From: Megalonaias nervosa
Taxonomy: Eukaryota; Mollusca; Bivalvia; Unionida; Unionidae
Direction of reading: 5' to 3'
Assembly: GCA_016617855.1 (NCBI GenBank)
Contig: JAECUM010006734.1
Span: 1 to 64,000 of the forward strand
DNA length: 64,000 bases
The notes beneath the pieces are model-generated. The model was not told the DNA's origin. It saw only the letters and a list, made by a program, of their open reading frames with translations, and did no database searches. This document shows, piece by piece, positions 37,624-48,917 of the stretch (the first letter of the stretch is position 1; each line of letters opens with the position of its first letter). The position numbers and the translations under genes were made by a program.

Positions 37624-38430
37624 TACAGCACTCCCTCATTATAAGGCCCTTCACTACAATGCCATTCATGTAATAAGGCATGTATGGTGTCTGTGTGTTT
37701 TTGATTTTTAACATAGCTTTAACAATTTTTCAGTCATATCGCTATGATGTCTGCAGTGTGGCAGTTTATAGTGATGTCTAGCATTGAGGCATCATGCCGC
37801 AGACATCTAGCATTATGTCCCACCCAGTCACATTATTCTGACACCAGGCTGAACCAGTCCTAACACCAACCTCTCAATGCTGTGCACCTAGCGAGGCAGC
37901 TGTTAGTACCATTTTTATAAGTCTTTGGTATGACTTGGCCGAGGTTCAAACCCGAGACCTCCCGCATCCGAGGCAGACACTCTAACCACTAAGCCACCAG
38001 AGTGGTGGCATGTATGGTCATGGATCTCATTAAGCATTAGTAAAATTATATGTATCATATACTTTATTAAAAGGCAATATACACTGGCTTCATTGGATAG
38101 CATTATAATGATTGAGTACTGTATCATGTACCTCATTATAAGGCAGTCTAACTATAAGGCACTATACCCTATGACTCCACTGGATAGCATTGTGTGGGAG
38201 TACTATATCATATACTTTTTTATAAGGCAATCCCACTACAAGGCAGTAAGTGTATTCTATGATTCCCATGGACAGCATTACAATGAGGTAGTACTGTATC
38301 ATATGCTTTTTATAAGGCAATCTCACCACATGGCAGTCAGTATACTCAATTATTCCCTTGACATCATTATAATAAAGGAGTACCATATATATTTTAATTC
38401 AGTGAATCATAAGGCATTTTCTTGATCATC
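37624..38430 (+). mobile_element. Family E TIR element with ~4 units, interrupted by SINE D
   Basis: Starts TA-CAGCACTCCCTCATTATAAGG. After the SINE D insertion the internal tandem part runs with anchors at 38089, 38163, 38252 and 38341 (unit about 75-89 bp; cattataaggcaatc, tcccatggacagcattacaa). The right end near 38385-38430 is diffuse. Left subterminal and tandem parts match the 44771 copy. Confidence 0.78.
37689..38006 (-). mobile_element. SINE family D, copy 1, nested in family E
   Basis: On the minus strand: tRNA-like head ggtggcttagtggttagagt gtctgcct with B box GGTTTGAACC, a ~190-bp body (ctgttagtaccatttt inverted, gtgacatcatgc-like blocks) and a tail ending in aaaaatcaaaaacacacaga. 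Flanked by the perfect 12-bp direct repeat ggcatgtatggt (37677-37688 and 38007-38018). Confidence 0.93.
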
Positions 38431-38864
38431 AGACACTGTCATTTAAACGGGCAAATGCCAAATATAGATAATAGCAACATTCACAGAATTATAGAGTCAC
38501 ACTGCAATCCTGTTAAAGCTAATTACCAATCGGAGGATTATGAAAGGTCCTTTTATACCAGTAACATACTGAATCTTCTAATTGTATATTAGTACAACTG
38601 GGATTTCTGACAGAAATATACTAAGATAGTATAGCTCAAAGCATAATCCGCTCAAATGATCCCTTTTTCATTAAAAGGATTTTACCCTTTTCTTGTCTTT
38701 ATATTTTGGGAGATTTTTCAACATCTTTACCTTTTATCTTTTGTCTCATGGTAGATATTTACTTTTGATTTGAATGGTTTGTCCTTAGAATTTTAGCAAG
38801 GTGCTTAAATTTGCCACTTTTGCTAACTGACTTATGGTTGGTACTATATATGTGCTGGTGTGTC

Positions 38865-38865
<1 letters not shown>

Positions 38866-38895
<30 letters not shown>

Positions 38896-38920
38896 CATAC
38901 ATACATACATACATACATAC
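38866..38920. repeat. (ACAT)n microsatellite
   Basis: About 13 tandem copies of ACAT. Confidence 0.98.
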
Positions 38921-39266
38921 TTACAATTAACAAGATGGCCAGATATTTGTGAAATTTAATATTAAACATTCAAAAGGAGATATATCAAGTTATTACAAAT
39001 GAATAAAACAAAATAGTATATTTTCTATTATTAAAAGCACCAGAAAATGTGTCATTTTGTTTTCTTGATTTTTTTTGTTACTTCAGTTTTAGTGTAATCA
39101 TTTTATGCTTCAATAGTGTTCTCTAAAACTATTTATTTATAAAAATTATTTTCCTTTTCTTTTCAGAAAATTACACTATGGAATTTCACCCAAGCATTTT
39201 ATGCCAACCTACTGCTGAAAAAATGAATTATTAACTGACAATCATCTTAATTAGGACCAAGACTAC

Positions 39267-39268
<2 letters not shown>

Positions 39269-39304
<36 letters not shown>
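39269..39304. repeat. (CA)n microsatellite
   Basis: About 18 CA repeats, no SINE D head attached. Confidence 0.98.
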
Positions 39305-39308
<4 letters not shown>

Positions 39309-39569
39309 CACATCTGATTGGGTAGAATAACATAATCCCCATCCTTATCTTTGTAAGGCATGGCATAAATATTACATGTTTACACTGTTTAAAGGAATAT
39401 CATCTTTACTCCTATAAGCTAAAGCACCAAGCTGCCACTGTAGAATGGAAGCACAAACGATGCAACATGATTTTATTTTTGTCCTTTCAGACTATTCTGA
39501 GATCTGTATGGAGAAGAAAGTTCCTGCAATGCAGTTAAAAACACTACATTTGATTAAACTATATAAATA

Positions 39570-39776
39570 ATAAATGTACTCATTAGAAGTCAATTCCAAC
39601 TGCAAACTAGACAGACACAGATCTGCCATCACATAATTGGCTCTATTTAGTTTGTTAGGAATAATCTGTAGAAAAAGCCACATAGATCTTTATCTGCCTG
39701 CATATTATGCAATGGCAGATCAGGGTCTATGTTGTCTGCAGTTGGACCTGACTTACATGCAAGTCAATATGGCCCC
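39570..39776. mobile_element. Family M palindromic MITE, copy 6
   Basis: Starts taaatgtactcattagaagt and ends tacatgcaagtcaatatgg. The interior keeps gacagacacagatctgccat cacataat and gcagatcagggtct. The ends are mutated. Confidence 0.72.
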
Positions 39777-40436
39777 CTGATTGTTTTCAGACTTCAGGGA
39801 CTATATGCGGCAGTGCCGGGAAGAAAATTGCAATTTTCAAGTCTGCCTTATGGCTATGCACATTGAGTATATATTTCATTAAAAAATATAGAGAAATGTG
39901 TCAAAAGAAACATATCCTAAAGATGAAATCAAAGTGCACTTATTACAATGAAAAAGTGTAACAATTACTGCAAACAGTAGTTTCAGAATATATTTTCTCC
40001 AATCAATTTCATACTCATACCCAAAGGACAGATTAAAATTGGAAGTCTGAATTCCAAAAATCAAAGTTTTTCCTATCTGTAGTGGATACAATTGCTTACC
40101 TACTGATTCCCATTTATCTTTACTTAAGTCACTTTAAATCTGACCTCAGCATAGTAAGAGGACTGTATAGACTTCTCAAGCTGAAGAATATTTATAAAGG
40201 TAAGATAACAAATACCTTGTGCAAGATCCAACTGTACATCATAAAACTGTTTGTTAAATATATTTCTATCAGGGAAAAATTTAAAGCCAATAATAGATTA
40301 CTATATTTCCACAAAGATTTATTCTACATTTCCACAAAGGCTAGTTCTATATTTCCACAAAGACTCATCTTAACTGCAGATTATTATGTTTCATCTGCAC
40401 ATTTGGCCTTTATAGATACAATTTCATCTATGGTAA
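39777..40436. other. No recognised gene; short 23-bp repeat inside
   Basis: Three copies of a ~23-bp unit (atatttccacaaagattta) at 40305-40370. An open frame over this region runs into the adjacent MITE, so it is not a gene. Confidence 0.45.
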
Positions 40437-40440
40437 TTAA

Positions 40441-41053
40441 CTCATTAACCCCTGATGCCTTGTTTACGCATCAGGAGGTAGTAGCCTACTTCTGAGCTCT
40501 GCAGCGTCAAGGTCATTTAAGATACACTAAAGTGGGTGATATTATAGAAAGGTAGACAGATGTAGTTCTACAATGATACCAAATAATCTGGACATTCTAG
40601 TTGCACTACAAAATAAAGAGGGAGAAACATAATTTTTTTGACCTGATTTGTTTCCACCAAAATTTCGCCCATGGTCAGAATCCGATTTTGTGTCCCGATT
40701 TTAGACTTCTTGGCCTCAGACCTAAGGCAGACCAGTCTGAACTGCACACAGACAGGCGAACCTTTGTAAACAGTAGGATAATATGGGCATTTGGAATAAA
40801 GAGTGGTCTGGATATGAAAATGATGGGACCATTAAGAACAAAAAAAAACAAAAGAACTCCAACTTTTACCCTTCTGCTCACGTGCGAGCGAAATAGCCAA
40901 GGAAAAACAATGTTTCCAACACAACTAGGCATTAGGATAACCGGAAATCTCTTGGAAGTCGATGTATTAGGATGTATTCAGAAATAGCCCCCAAAATGTG
41001 TTTCCTACTCACATTTCAGGCAAAAATGACAAAAACCTCCAGGGGTTAATGAG
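40441..41053. mobile_element. piggyBac-like MITE, copy 2
   Basis: Flanked by TTAA on both sides (40437-40440 and 41054-41057). Perfect 14-bp terminal inverted repeat CTCATTAACCCCTG. 613 bp, no transposase. Matches 11748-12334 throughout. The TTAA target site is the hallmark of piggyBac movers; the TIR does not let me name the subfamily. Confidence 0.85.
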
Positions 41054-41805
41054 TTAAAAATAAGTGACCCACCTTAAAATTTGATGAAAAGTGTAGGTGT
41101 CCTTATCACTGGACAAGTTTTTTTTTTAAGTTAAAATTTATTTAAATTTTCTAAATGTTGGAAATGGGTTTATTATCATATAGCACCTTAGAATTGGAGA
41201 AATATGGTATATTTCTAGTCTTTCCAGCAATCCTTTGCGAAAAAGAATGGATAAAGTAGCCTACATTTTAATAAATAGGAAAGATCTTTTATAAAACAAA
41301 AACTGATTGAAATTTATGCAAATTAATGAAAAAATTTTTTTTATTTTTTACCTGACTTACCCTTACAAACTTGGACAAAAGCATGCCCTTTCACCCAGCT
41401 CCACACCACAAAACCATTTCTGAATTCTCTTCGCTACAGCTGTTCATGCTGTGTGTAATCAATGTTCAACATAAAAACGGACATTTTGAAAAAATTATGG
41501 AGTCTTACCAAAAAGTAGAGAAAAGGAGGAAAACCATGGACTCCTGTAAAGAATGTGCTTTATTACTTTCATGCAATTTTATACCAAGTTCAAGACAAAA
41601 TGTTAACTTTGTTCAAAACAATGAAACTACACAGCTAACAGCACCAGGGAGTCATCCTTACAGTATTTTCACTGCCAGATGAGACCAGGGACCAGTCTGC
41701 AAATTTGCTGAAGAGTTTGGGATGGGCTTATCATTGGAAAAATACTGCAAGTCTCACTTTCTGCATCCTCACATAGTCAAGACAATGAAAAGAGTTGATA
41801 CTGAC
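41054..41805. other. Intron downstream of the third WIF exon, start
   Basis: Sequence after the exon's donor on the minus strand. No repeat or exon was recognised. Confidence 0.5.
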
Positions 41806-41940
41806 CTTTGAGACACATTTTTCTCCGCTTGAAGTTGAGGACTGTGAGATTGGAGGCAGAAAAAATGCTGATGTTCATTTGAATGTTCACATTCACCTCT
41901 GTGCTCAACATCCCTGTGCACTGGAAGTCTATCTTGAACA
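41806..41940 (-). CDS. RYK: RYK/Derailed-type receptor: C-terminal WIF-domain exon
   Basis: A 135-bp minus-strand exon with acceptor ctgtatttcag before 41940 and donor AAAG|GTCAGT at 41806/41805; it enters and leaves in phase 1. It reads FKIDFQCTG, an I/V-rich strand region (VNVNIQMNIS), then NLTVLNFKRRKMCLK. The TVLNFKRRKMC block is nearly identical to the end of the vertebrate RYK WIF domain. The two cysteines (FQCTG and KMCLK) correspond to the conserved pair expected to form the domain's disulfide. Two N-glycosylation sequons, NIS and NLT, fall where RYK also has sequons. The transmembrane and kinase-like regions should follow at lower coordinates or beyond the left edge but were not recognised. 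A G-family repeat begins about 88 bp upstream of the acceptor. Confidence 0.9.
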
Positions 41941-42028
41941 CTGAAATACAGTGAGAGATGAGAACATAAACATTTGAGCATAAAATAAAGAAGAGTCCCT
42001 TACAGGGATTGACACTCAACTGACTTAA

Positions 42029-42530
42029 AAGAATTTCCAGGAATCAAAGATAAGACCATTTCTTGAAACCATTTTCAGGATGAAGAATGTAGCAGCTACG
42101 TAAGATTAATACCATTTTCATTTAGGATATCGTAACCCATGTCAATATGATCATCCATTCTGGAGGAAAAGTAATAACAAGATTTTCAAGATATCAAATT
42201 AGCATCATTCTCTTTAGGACCAACTAGGAATCATATAAAATCTTCTGGTGAAAATCCTATGTTGATATGACACTGTCTTTACAGAAAAAAAAAAGATCTT
42301 TAAGAAGGCTACTATGGTGGACATACTAGGCATCAGATCAGTACATGTATGAGTGTCAGATCAGTACCATTTTCGTTTAGGACCATCTAGATGTCATAAG
42401 AAGTCTTTGGTGAAAAGCCCATATCAATATGACCATTCATCCTGGTGGAATAGCAATAAAAAGCTTTTCTAGATGGATAACATGGTGGCCATAATAGACA
42501 TCAAAGTTCACACCTATTTTATTTTGGGCA
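42029..42530 (+). repeat. Family G element, copy 3
   Basis: Begins with agaatttccaggaatcaaag, the same left end as the 24736 copy, and has about three units (gatcagtaccattttcgttt aggacc, gtcataagaagtctttggtg). The tail segment is missing. It lies in the RYK intron close to an acceptor. Confidence 0.82.
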
Positions 42531-44246
42531 ACTGCCATTTACTATCTGGTGAGGCCTAAGTTGTGTTAATGAGAAATGAGACTGAGAAAAAGTTTAAAGC
42601 AAGGTGGATATAAAGTCTGACTAGTTTTGTCTCAAAACTTGCTGCCACAAAACTTAAACTATACCTATCTCATTCTCATGGACAGAACCAGAGTATTGCA
42701 CCACAATGTTTTGTTTGGGTGTGTCGGTGTGATTCTTTATAAATATATTCCAAAAAGATTTATTCCCCTTGGATACTCTTCTCATAAAATAAGGAACAGC
42801 TTCTACTATCTAAAACTGCCTTCAAAATATTTGTTTTATTGCAGTGAAAGGATTTTTTCCCCTCAATTTACTGAACTTTGAATATATTGATTTAATATCC
42901 TTTAAAATTAATTAACATCAGTCAATGATGCCATGTTGTTATCTGTTGCCTGGTTTCTCTCTATCTATTTTTAAAAAAAAAATTGTATAATTTACACATA
43001 AACATTACATGTTTTTTCATGCACCAGTTACACAGATAAATAACAGATGTACCGAATCTGCCCACTAGTCTGGATATGGACTCGATAAAACCTGAAATCT
43101 GACCAGAATTGGATGTAATACCTTTGGTACATTATATCCTTGGTTAGAAAACTCTTCCAAGTTCTAGGATTTAAACCTTACTTTTAATGAGAAAAAGCCT
43201 TATGATAATGTCTGAACTGAGCTTAGATCCATTTTCTGGCCAAAAAATGTTGAGAAAATTTGGCAAGTACTTTGAAAGCCACGTTCAATTACAAGCCACA
43301 CAGGCAAAAGCTGTGGTGTATGGTCTAATAGTTGTTCTATTTTTCTGCAGTAAATGTCAGAAGGCTTGGCAATGAGAGATTATTAGTGACGTGGTCGCTC
43401 TTCCTTGCCATATGAAAAGTCTAGCTACTAATTTTCTACATTCTGCAGGTCTGAGATAATGGTCTAAGACTGCCAATAATGTACAATCATTGCCGGTTTA
43501 TCAGTCAATCTAAAATATGTCAAACACTGCATGCACTTTAATTAACTACTGTACTTCTAAATATGTACATGTATAAGGGTTAACTGTCACAAAGCTGCCT
43601 TGCTTTCTAAATACCTCTTCTTTTCTGGGATTAGGTGTAACTAAATAACTTACCGTAAGTCACAAAATATTAGCACGTCTACAATTTTCCAAAACTTTAA
43701 CAATTAAATGAATTTCATTAGTTTTATTTACATTGAAACTGTCATAATAAAATTCATAGTCTATATGCTAGAAATCCAAACAACACAGACAAAAGTTTCG
43801 GGAAGAGTTATGTATCAGTAATTACCATTTTTAGGGTACACTACAGTAATGAATGAATAAAGAACCTTTGAATTTTTTAACAAAAAGCTATTATTTAATT
43901 ATAATTTTATCTCAACAGTCATCACAGTTGGCAGCAATTCATGATAATCCCCCAACTGCTGGAATAAAACAATCACAATTCATTTTTTTGCATCAACATA
44001 ACACTGCATGCAAGTACATATGAATTTTCTTTAAAGTGCATACAAACAGTACCAATTATTATTTTTCCAAGTTTGTAATGTACCAAACTTTTATATCAAT
44101 GGTATGCTAAAATTAGAGATTTGCTTCAATTTAATGATGCTAAAATATTATCTCTTAGAGAATTTATCATAAATCTCATTCAGCGCAACCACGGTGCATG
44201 GGCAATAGCCCATGACACCTCAGATTTCTACATCAGCAGTCTGTCT
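42531..44246. other. Intronic sequence, no recognised feature
   Basis: About 1.7 kb; nothing supported. Confidence 0.45.
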
Positions 44247-44258
44247 GAAAAGAGAGGG

Positions 44259-44580
44259 TGTGTGTGTGTGTGATTTAGATTTTTAACGTAGCTTTAACAA
44301 TTTTCAGTCATATCGCTACGATGTCTGCAGTGTGACAGTTTATGGTGATGTCTAGCACTGAGGCATCATGCCGCAGACATGTAGCATGATGTCCCACCCA
44401 GTCACATTATCCTGACACCAGGCCGACCAGTCCTAACACTAACCTCTTAATGCTGAATGTCAAGCGAGGCAGCTGTTAGTACCATTTTTTAAAGTCTTTG
44501 GTATGACTCGGCCGGGGTTCGAACCCACGACCTCCCGCATCCGAGGCGGACACTCTAACCACTAGGCCACCGGAGCAGTC
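44259..44580 (-). mobile_element. SINE family D, copy 2
   Basis: On the minus strand: head ccggtggcctagtggttaga gtgtccgcct, intact B box GGTTCGAACCC, body, and a tail of ...aaatcacacacacacacac. Flanked by the perfect 12-bp repeat gaaaagagaggg (44247-44258 and 44581-44592). The most complete D copy and a good reference for the family. Confidence 0.95.
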
Positions 44581-44770
44581 GAAAAGAGAGGGAGACTGTA
44601 AATCTCCTGCTAACAGTCTCATTTTTGGCAAACAAGTTAATCTGACTGTGATTCTGTATGTCTGCAATCTGGACAAAGTTGTAGATTTACCATACCATTC
44701 ACCAAATGCTGAATTCTTGGCATTTCTGAATTTTTATGGCAGAATCTGATGAATTATTCAACATGTAATA

Positions 44771-45356
44771 TACAGTACTGCATCAATATAAGATTCTTCA
44801 TTATATCACCCTTCTGTTATAAGAAGGGTACAGTCAGGGATCCCATATCATTAGTAGCAGTAAAATTATATGCAACATGTACTTCATCATAAGGTGATTT
44901 CACTACAAAGTAGTATACTCTATGGCTGCCATGGATGGTGTTACAATGAGGAAGTACTGTACCATGTATTTCATTATAAGGTGATTTCACTACAAGGCAG
45001 TATACTCTATGGCTGCCATGGATACCGGGGATATAATGAGTGAGTACTGTACCATGTATATATTTAATTATAAGGTAATATACTCTATGGCTGCCATGGT
45101 CACTGGGGATATAATGAGGGAGTACTGTACCATGTAAATATTTAATCATAAGGCATTATACTCTATGGCTGCCATGGACACCAGGGATATAATGAGGAAG
45201 TACTGAACCAGTATGCATTTAATTATAAGGCATTATATTCTGTGGCTGCTATGGACACTGAGGTTATAATAAGCGAGTATTGTACCATGTATATATTTAA
45301 TTATAATGCAGTATACTCTATGGTCCCCACAGACAACATTATAATGAGGGACTTAT
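44771..45356 (+). mobile_element. Family E TIR element with six-unit internal array
   Basis: Left end TA-CAGTACTGCATCAATATAAG, right end cattataatgagggac. Anchors tatactctatggctgccatg at 44914, 45001, 45079, 45157, 45234 and 45312 give spacings of 87, 78, 78, 77 and 78 bp. Every unit carries a internal tataatgagggagtactgta ccatg...attataagg segment that repeats the element's own terminal motif. Confidence 0.85.
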
Positions 45357-47597
45357 GTAAAAATACATTTGCTGACATCATTTTTAAAGTATTCAATGTG
45401 GAAGTCCCCTTTGCAGTATATTTTTTAAACACACTCTTGTGTACCCCCACTCCAAAAAATGCTTCTTTAATAAAAAATATTTTGTGCCAAGGGGACTCTG
45501 TATAAATCTACAATTCACTACTCACAGAAAAGTCTCTAATCTTCTTCACAGACATTCTTAGCACCATAGGCCAAAATATATTCTTGTTAACTTGTAATGG
45601 TTGTAATTATTGTATCAATACTTTCTAAAAAGAGAATCTAAAAAACAATAAATCAGTCTTAAAGTTCTGAAATTTGATGCTACAAGAAAATCCTAATAGT
45701 AACTGAAGAAGCACTATTTTTACACAATCACTGTTGGAAGCTCAAAAACACTACATTGTAGTTATTCTGACAGTATAAACTCAAGATAAAAATTAAAAGC
45801 CTTAAAACAAACTGATATGATCAAATTTATGCCACACCCAGAACTATTCCAAATAAAAAATTACCCGCATTTGTTTAAATCAACCTGATGATTCAACCAA
45901 TGCATTAGTTCATAAAAATTCTTTATGAAGAAAATGGAGAAAATGAAAAAATGTTAGATCAGTTTTAAATTATTTTTATGTGCAACAGTTTCTCTTTACA
46001 TCCGATAAATTTGTCAAAACTCCTCTACATCTGAACCACATCTCGTAAAATTTGCTACTGATGATCAAAATTCCTTTAATCACAAGAAGCTAAACTTCGA
46101 GAGGGTCAAAGTCATGCAAGCTTCAATCCATCACAGCCATCACTTTAGAAGTCCTTATTTTGCTGCCCTCAACATTTCATAAGTAAGAGTCAATGGAAAT
46201 CTGCGAATTTCAGAGACTGATAGCTATATGTTTTATCTTGATGTCAACTCATTCCTGACTGTAACTATACTCATTTAGTCTCTCTTTTGCAATATCTTCC
46301 ATACCAATGTTGTCTCCTATTTGGTAAGCTTTGACATCTGAGACAACAGTGGTATGTGCAAACATTTTCCAACCAACAATATATGAGTTGTACGAGTCAT
46401 AATAATTACATAACATAAAGATAAATACTTAGACATATGTTGGTTGTACTTGTACAGTGTATATGGATCTTACATGTTCCACAGTACATTACCAATGAAT
46501 TAGTTTTTGTGGTATTAACATATATAGTAGACCAATAACATTTCTACTGAATCTTCATTTCTTACATTTTAAATTTTTATCTTTTTTTCAGCATCTGTTA
46601 TTCTTAAAACCAAATAAGATTTCTGAAAGACGTGTCCGCTGAAACAATGGTTGAACTGCCATCTTATATCCTACTGGGTGCACGGCAATGACCCAAACTA
46701 GAGATGTGGAGCTCAAAGTCCTGTATGAGCTAATGCTGAATAATAGACAAACTCACTCATTTTACAGTATTTCTGGCTGAAAATTCTCCAAGAAGGATGG
46801 AACAATAAATTGAAACCATGCCATTCATCAGGAATTTAATACAGAGATTATGTTTGCTGGCTGGATTGCAAACTTTACTGCTGATGTTTGCACACATCAT
46901 TCCATCACAGCCACCAATGTGACAAGAGATAAAAAGATGGAAATTAAACAAAACCTTGTCTCACGTAGCTCAGACTCATCTACATGTAAAGCAGTGTCCC
47001 AATCAATGTTCACTTACAAAGATGTAAAAGAAATTAAATTTATATGAAACTTTTATTTTTCTTCATGCTCTAATATTATTTTGCACTTTCTACAGAATTT
47101 CCCAATTTACTACAATACATTGTCCTGTATAGAAATATGAAAATTCTAGTGAAACCCAACCCTAACAACCTCTGCAAGTCATGCCTTTCTATGGACACTT
47201 AGTTACAAGAAAGAGTTTGGCAAAGGCTGTTCCATGTTTCAGGGCAGCCAGATTTGGATTTTTCATTAGACAATTCAATTCAACATCCATGGTGTGCAAT
47301 TGAGACTAACTATGGTATGGCATGACCTTTCTAGCTGTGTATAAATGTATCAAATCAAGCACAGTGAAGACTCCCAATTTTTACATGTGAACCTCCCAGC
47401 TGGGAAGGCTTTCCTCCGGAAAAGAGGGGTGTCTCCTGTCCCTCCCATCACTCTCTGAAATCTCCCATGTACACAAAAATTATTATTTAAAACTAAAATT
47501 CTTGAACTTATTTTCACACATTGCTTCCAGTGTTTCAAGAAAGTCTGTAATTACATAACTGCTAACCAGATTAAACAGGAAAAGACAATTTACCTAT
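45357..47597. other. Intronic sequence, no recognised feature
   Basis: About 2.2 kb; nothing supported. Confidence 0.45.
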
Positions 47598-47838
47598 TAC
47601 ACCACTCCCTCGATAACTCGCGCCCTGATAACTCGCGAACCCGCTTATAACACGGGGTCAGGCATGGATCCCAATTTTTAAGCCAGAAAATACCAAAAAA
47701 CTGATCCCTATTGGTTGAACTTGAAGAAAATCGCGATCAAAATTGGTAACAGAAACTTGATATATCGCTCGTTTTATCATCGAAAACAGTAGATAGGACC
47801 TGGAAATTTAATCAACATTATGAAATAACGACTTTTAA

Positions 47839-48917
47839 CCCTTTCATCACTAAGTAACTTTGTAGGCATAGAGTCCTCAACACTAAGTAACTTTGGAGTT
47901 GTAAAGCAAAATGACTTGTTGACTTTGAAATACATGTAATATAACTTTGCCAATTTTAAAGATATCTGGCTGGATTAGGTGTCAAAATCAAGGTTAAAAA
48001 TCACATTTTATGACCAATTCACTAAAATGTGCATATCTATTAAACTGTTAAAATACAGGTGCAAACAGGTAACACAACAGGTAAAATACAAGTAATTATC
48101 TATTTACTTCTTAGAAAACTTAGAAAGTTCCCAAAACTTGTTCAATTGACCCTAGATGTACTCATAAATAATTCCAGTAGCAACACAAGTCTTTCTTTCA
48201 GGTATTTGGCAGGTAGAAGCTTTCATCAAGGTGAGATCTGTCCACACACCTGTATCGCCTCTGGCACGTTTGATCGTCGCATTCAAATTCGTTAGACGGA
48301 CAATGTTTCCAAAAATTTCATCTGAATAGAATTTTTGAAAATATTCCAAAGCTTTCCTGGAGCCATCTAACACTCGGGTGGGTCCAACTCTCTCAGAAAA
48401 CTGTAACAAATCTCTTTGGTTTTCCAACTTCGTCCAAACAAAATTATGTGGAGCGTACAATTCCTCCGGTTCAAAACCTTCAAAGTCCTCTTCATCGTGA
48501 TCACTGTCACCCACAAGCGCATGCCATTGTCTCTCCAGATGTCTTCTCTCATTTTCATCCAACTGTACTAGGTCGAAATTGGTAAAAATCCTCAGATAAT
48601 TCAAAATCTGACACTTCACTCTCATCTGATCTTTCTTCGAACTCTGCCATTTTGGATACAAATTTCACCATTCGGAAAACTCGTTAAAAGTGCCTACTTT
48701 GTTCCATATTTCTAGCTGTATACAAGCTAAACCCACGAGATAATCCAAATATAATATCTACATCACAAGAAGGAAGTTATTAGAGGTACCCCGAAATTTA
48801 TATAGTCGGGTACTATAACGTTAGAGAAGAACACTGCTCCAGACCGGTAAAGCGGTCTACAGTGTTTACGGTCTTACTTCCCCCGGACCGGTAAACCAGT
48901 CCATAGTGATGAAAGGG
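47839..48917 (-). mobile_element. piggyBac-like element nested in the pogo/Tigger-like element
   Basis: TTAA on both sides (47835-47838, 48918-48921) and a perfect 14-bp terminal inverted repeat CCCTTTCATCACTA. 1079 bp. It carries an N-terminal transposase remnant on the minus strand but lacks the catalytic domain, so it is an internally deleted, non-autonomous copy. Near the right end are imperfect palindromes (gaccggtaaagcggtc, gaccggtaaaccagtc). Confidence 0.93.
48152..48650 (-). pseudogene. piggyBac transposase N-terminal remnant
   Basis: The likely true start is the ATG at 48650, giving an acidic N-terminus (MAEFEERSDESEVSDFELSE), which is typical of piggyBac proteins. A frame change near 48570 is followed by an open stretch with ENERRHLERQW, VGPTRVLDGSRKALEYFQ and FYSDEIFGNIV...TNLNA, matching the start of the piggyBac transposase domain (family DDE_Tnp_1_7). 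It stops at 48152. Functional proteins run to about 550-600 residues; here the three catalytic aspartates are absent. Another frame gives an alternative N-terminus from 48661, but the acidic one fits the family better. Confidence 0.82.

Noticed and set aside
37915..38136. Frame with a conserved-looking GGLVVRVSASDAGG segment
   Set aside because: This is the tRNA-like head of SINE D translated; the same peptide appears at 44476-44676 and 62100-62170.
38866..39304. CRISPR-like array (ACAT and CA repeats)
   Set aside because: Plain microsatellites without spacers, in a eukaryotic genome.
40082..40495. 137-codon plus-strand open frame
   Set aside because: It runs through a 23-bp tandem repeat and ends inside the terminal repeat of the piggyBac-like MITE, so it is not a gene.
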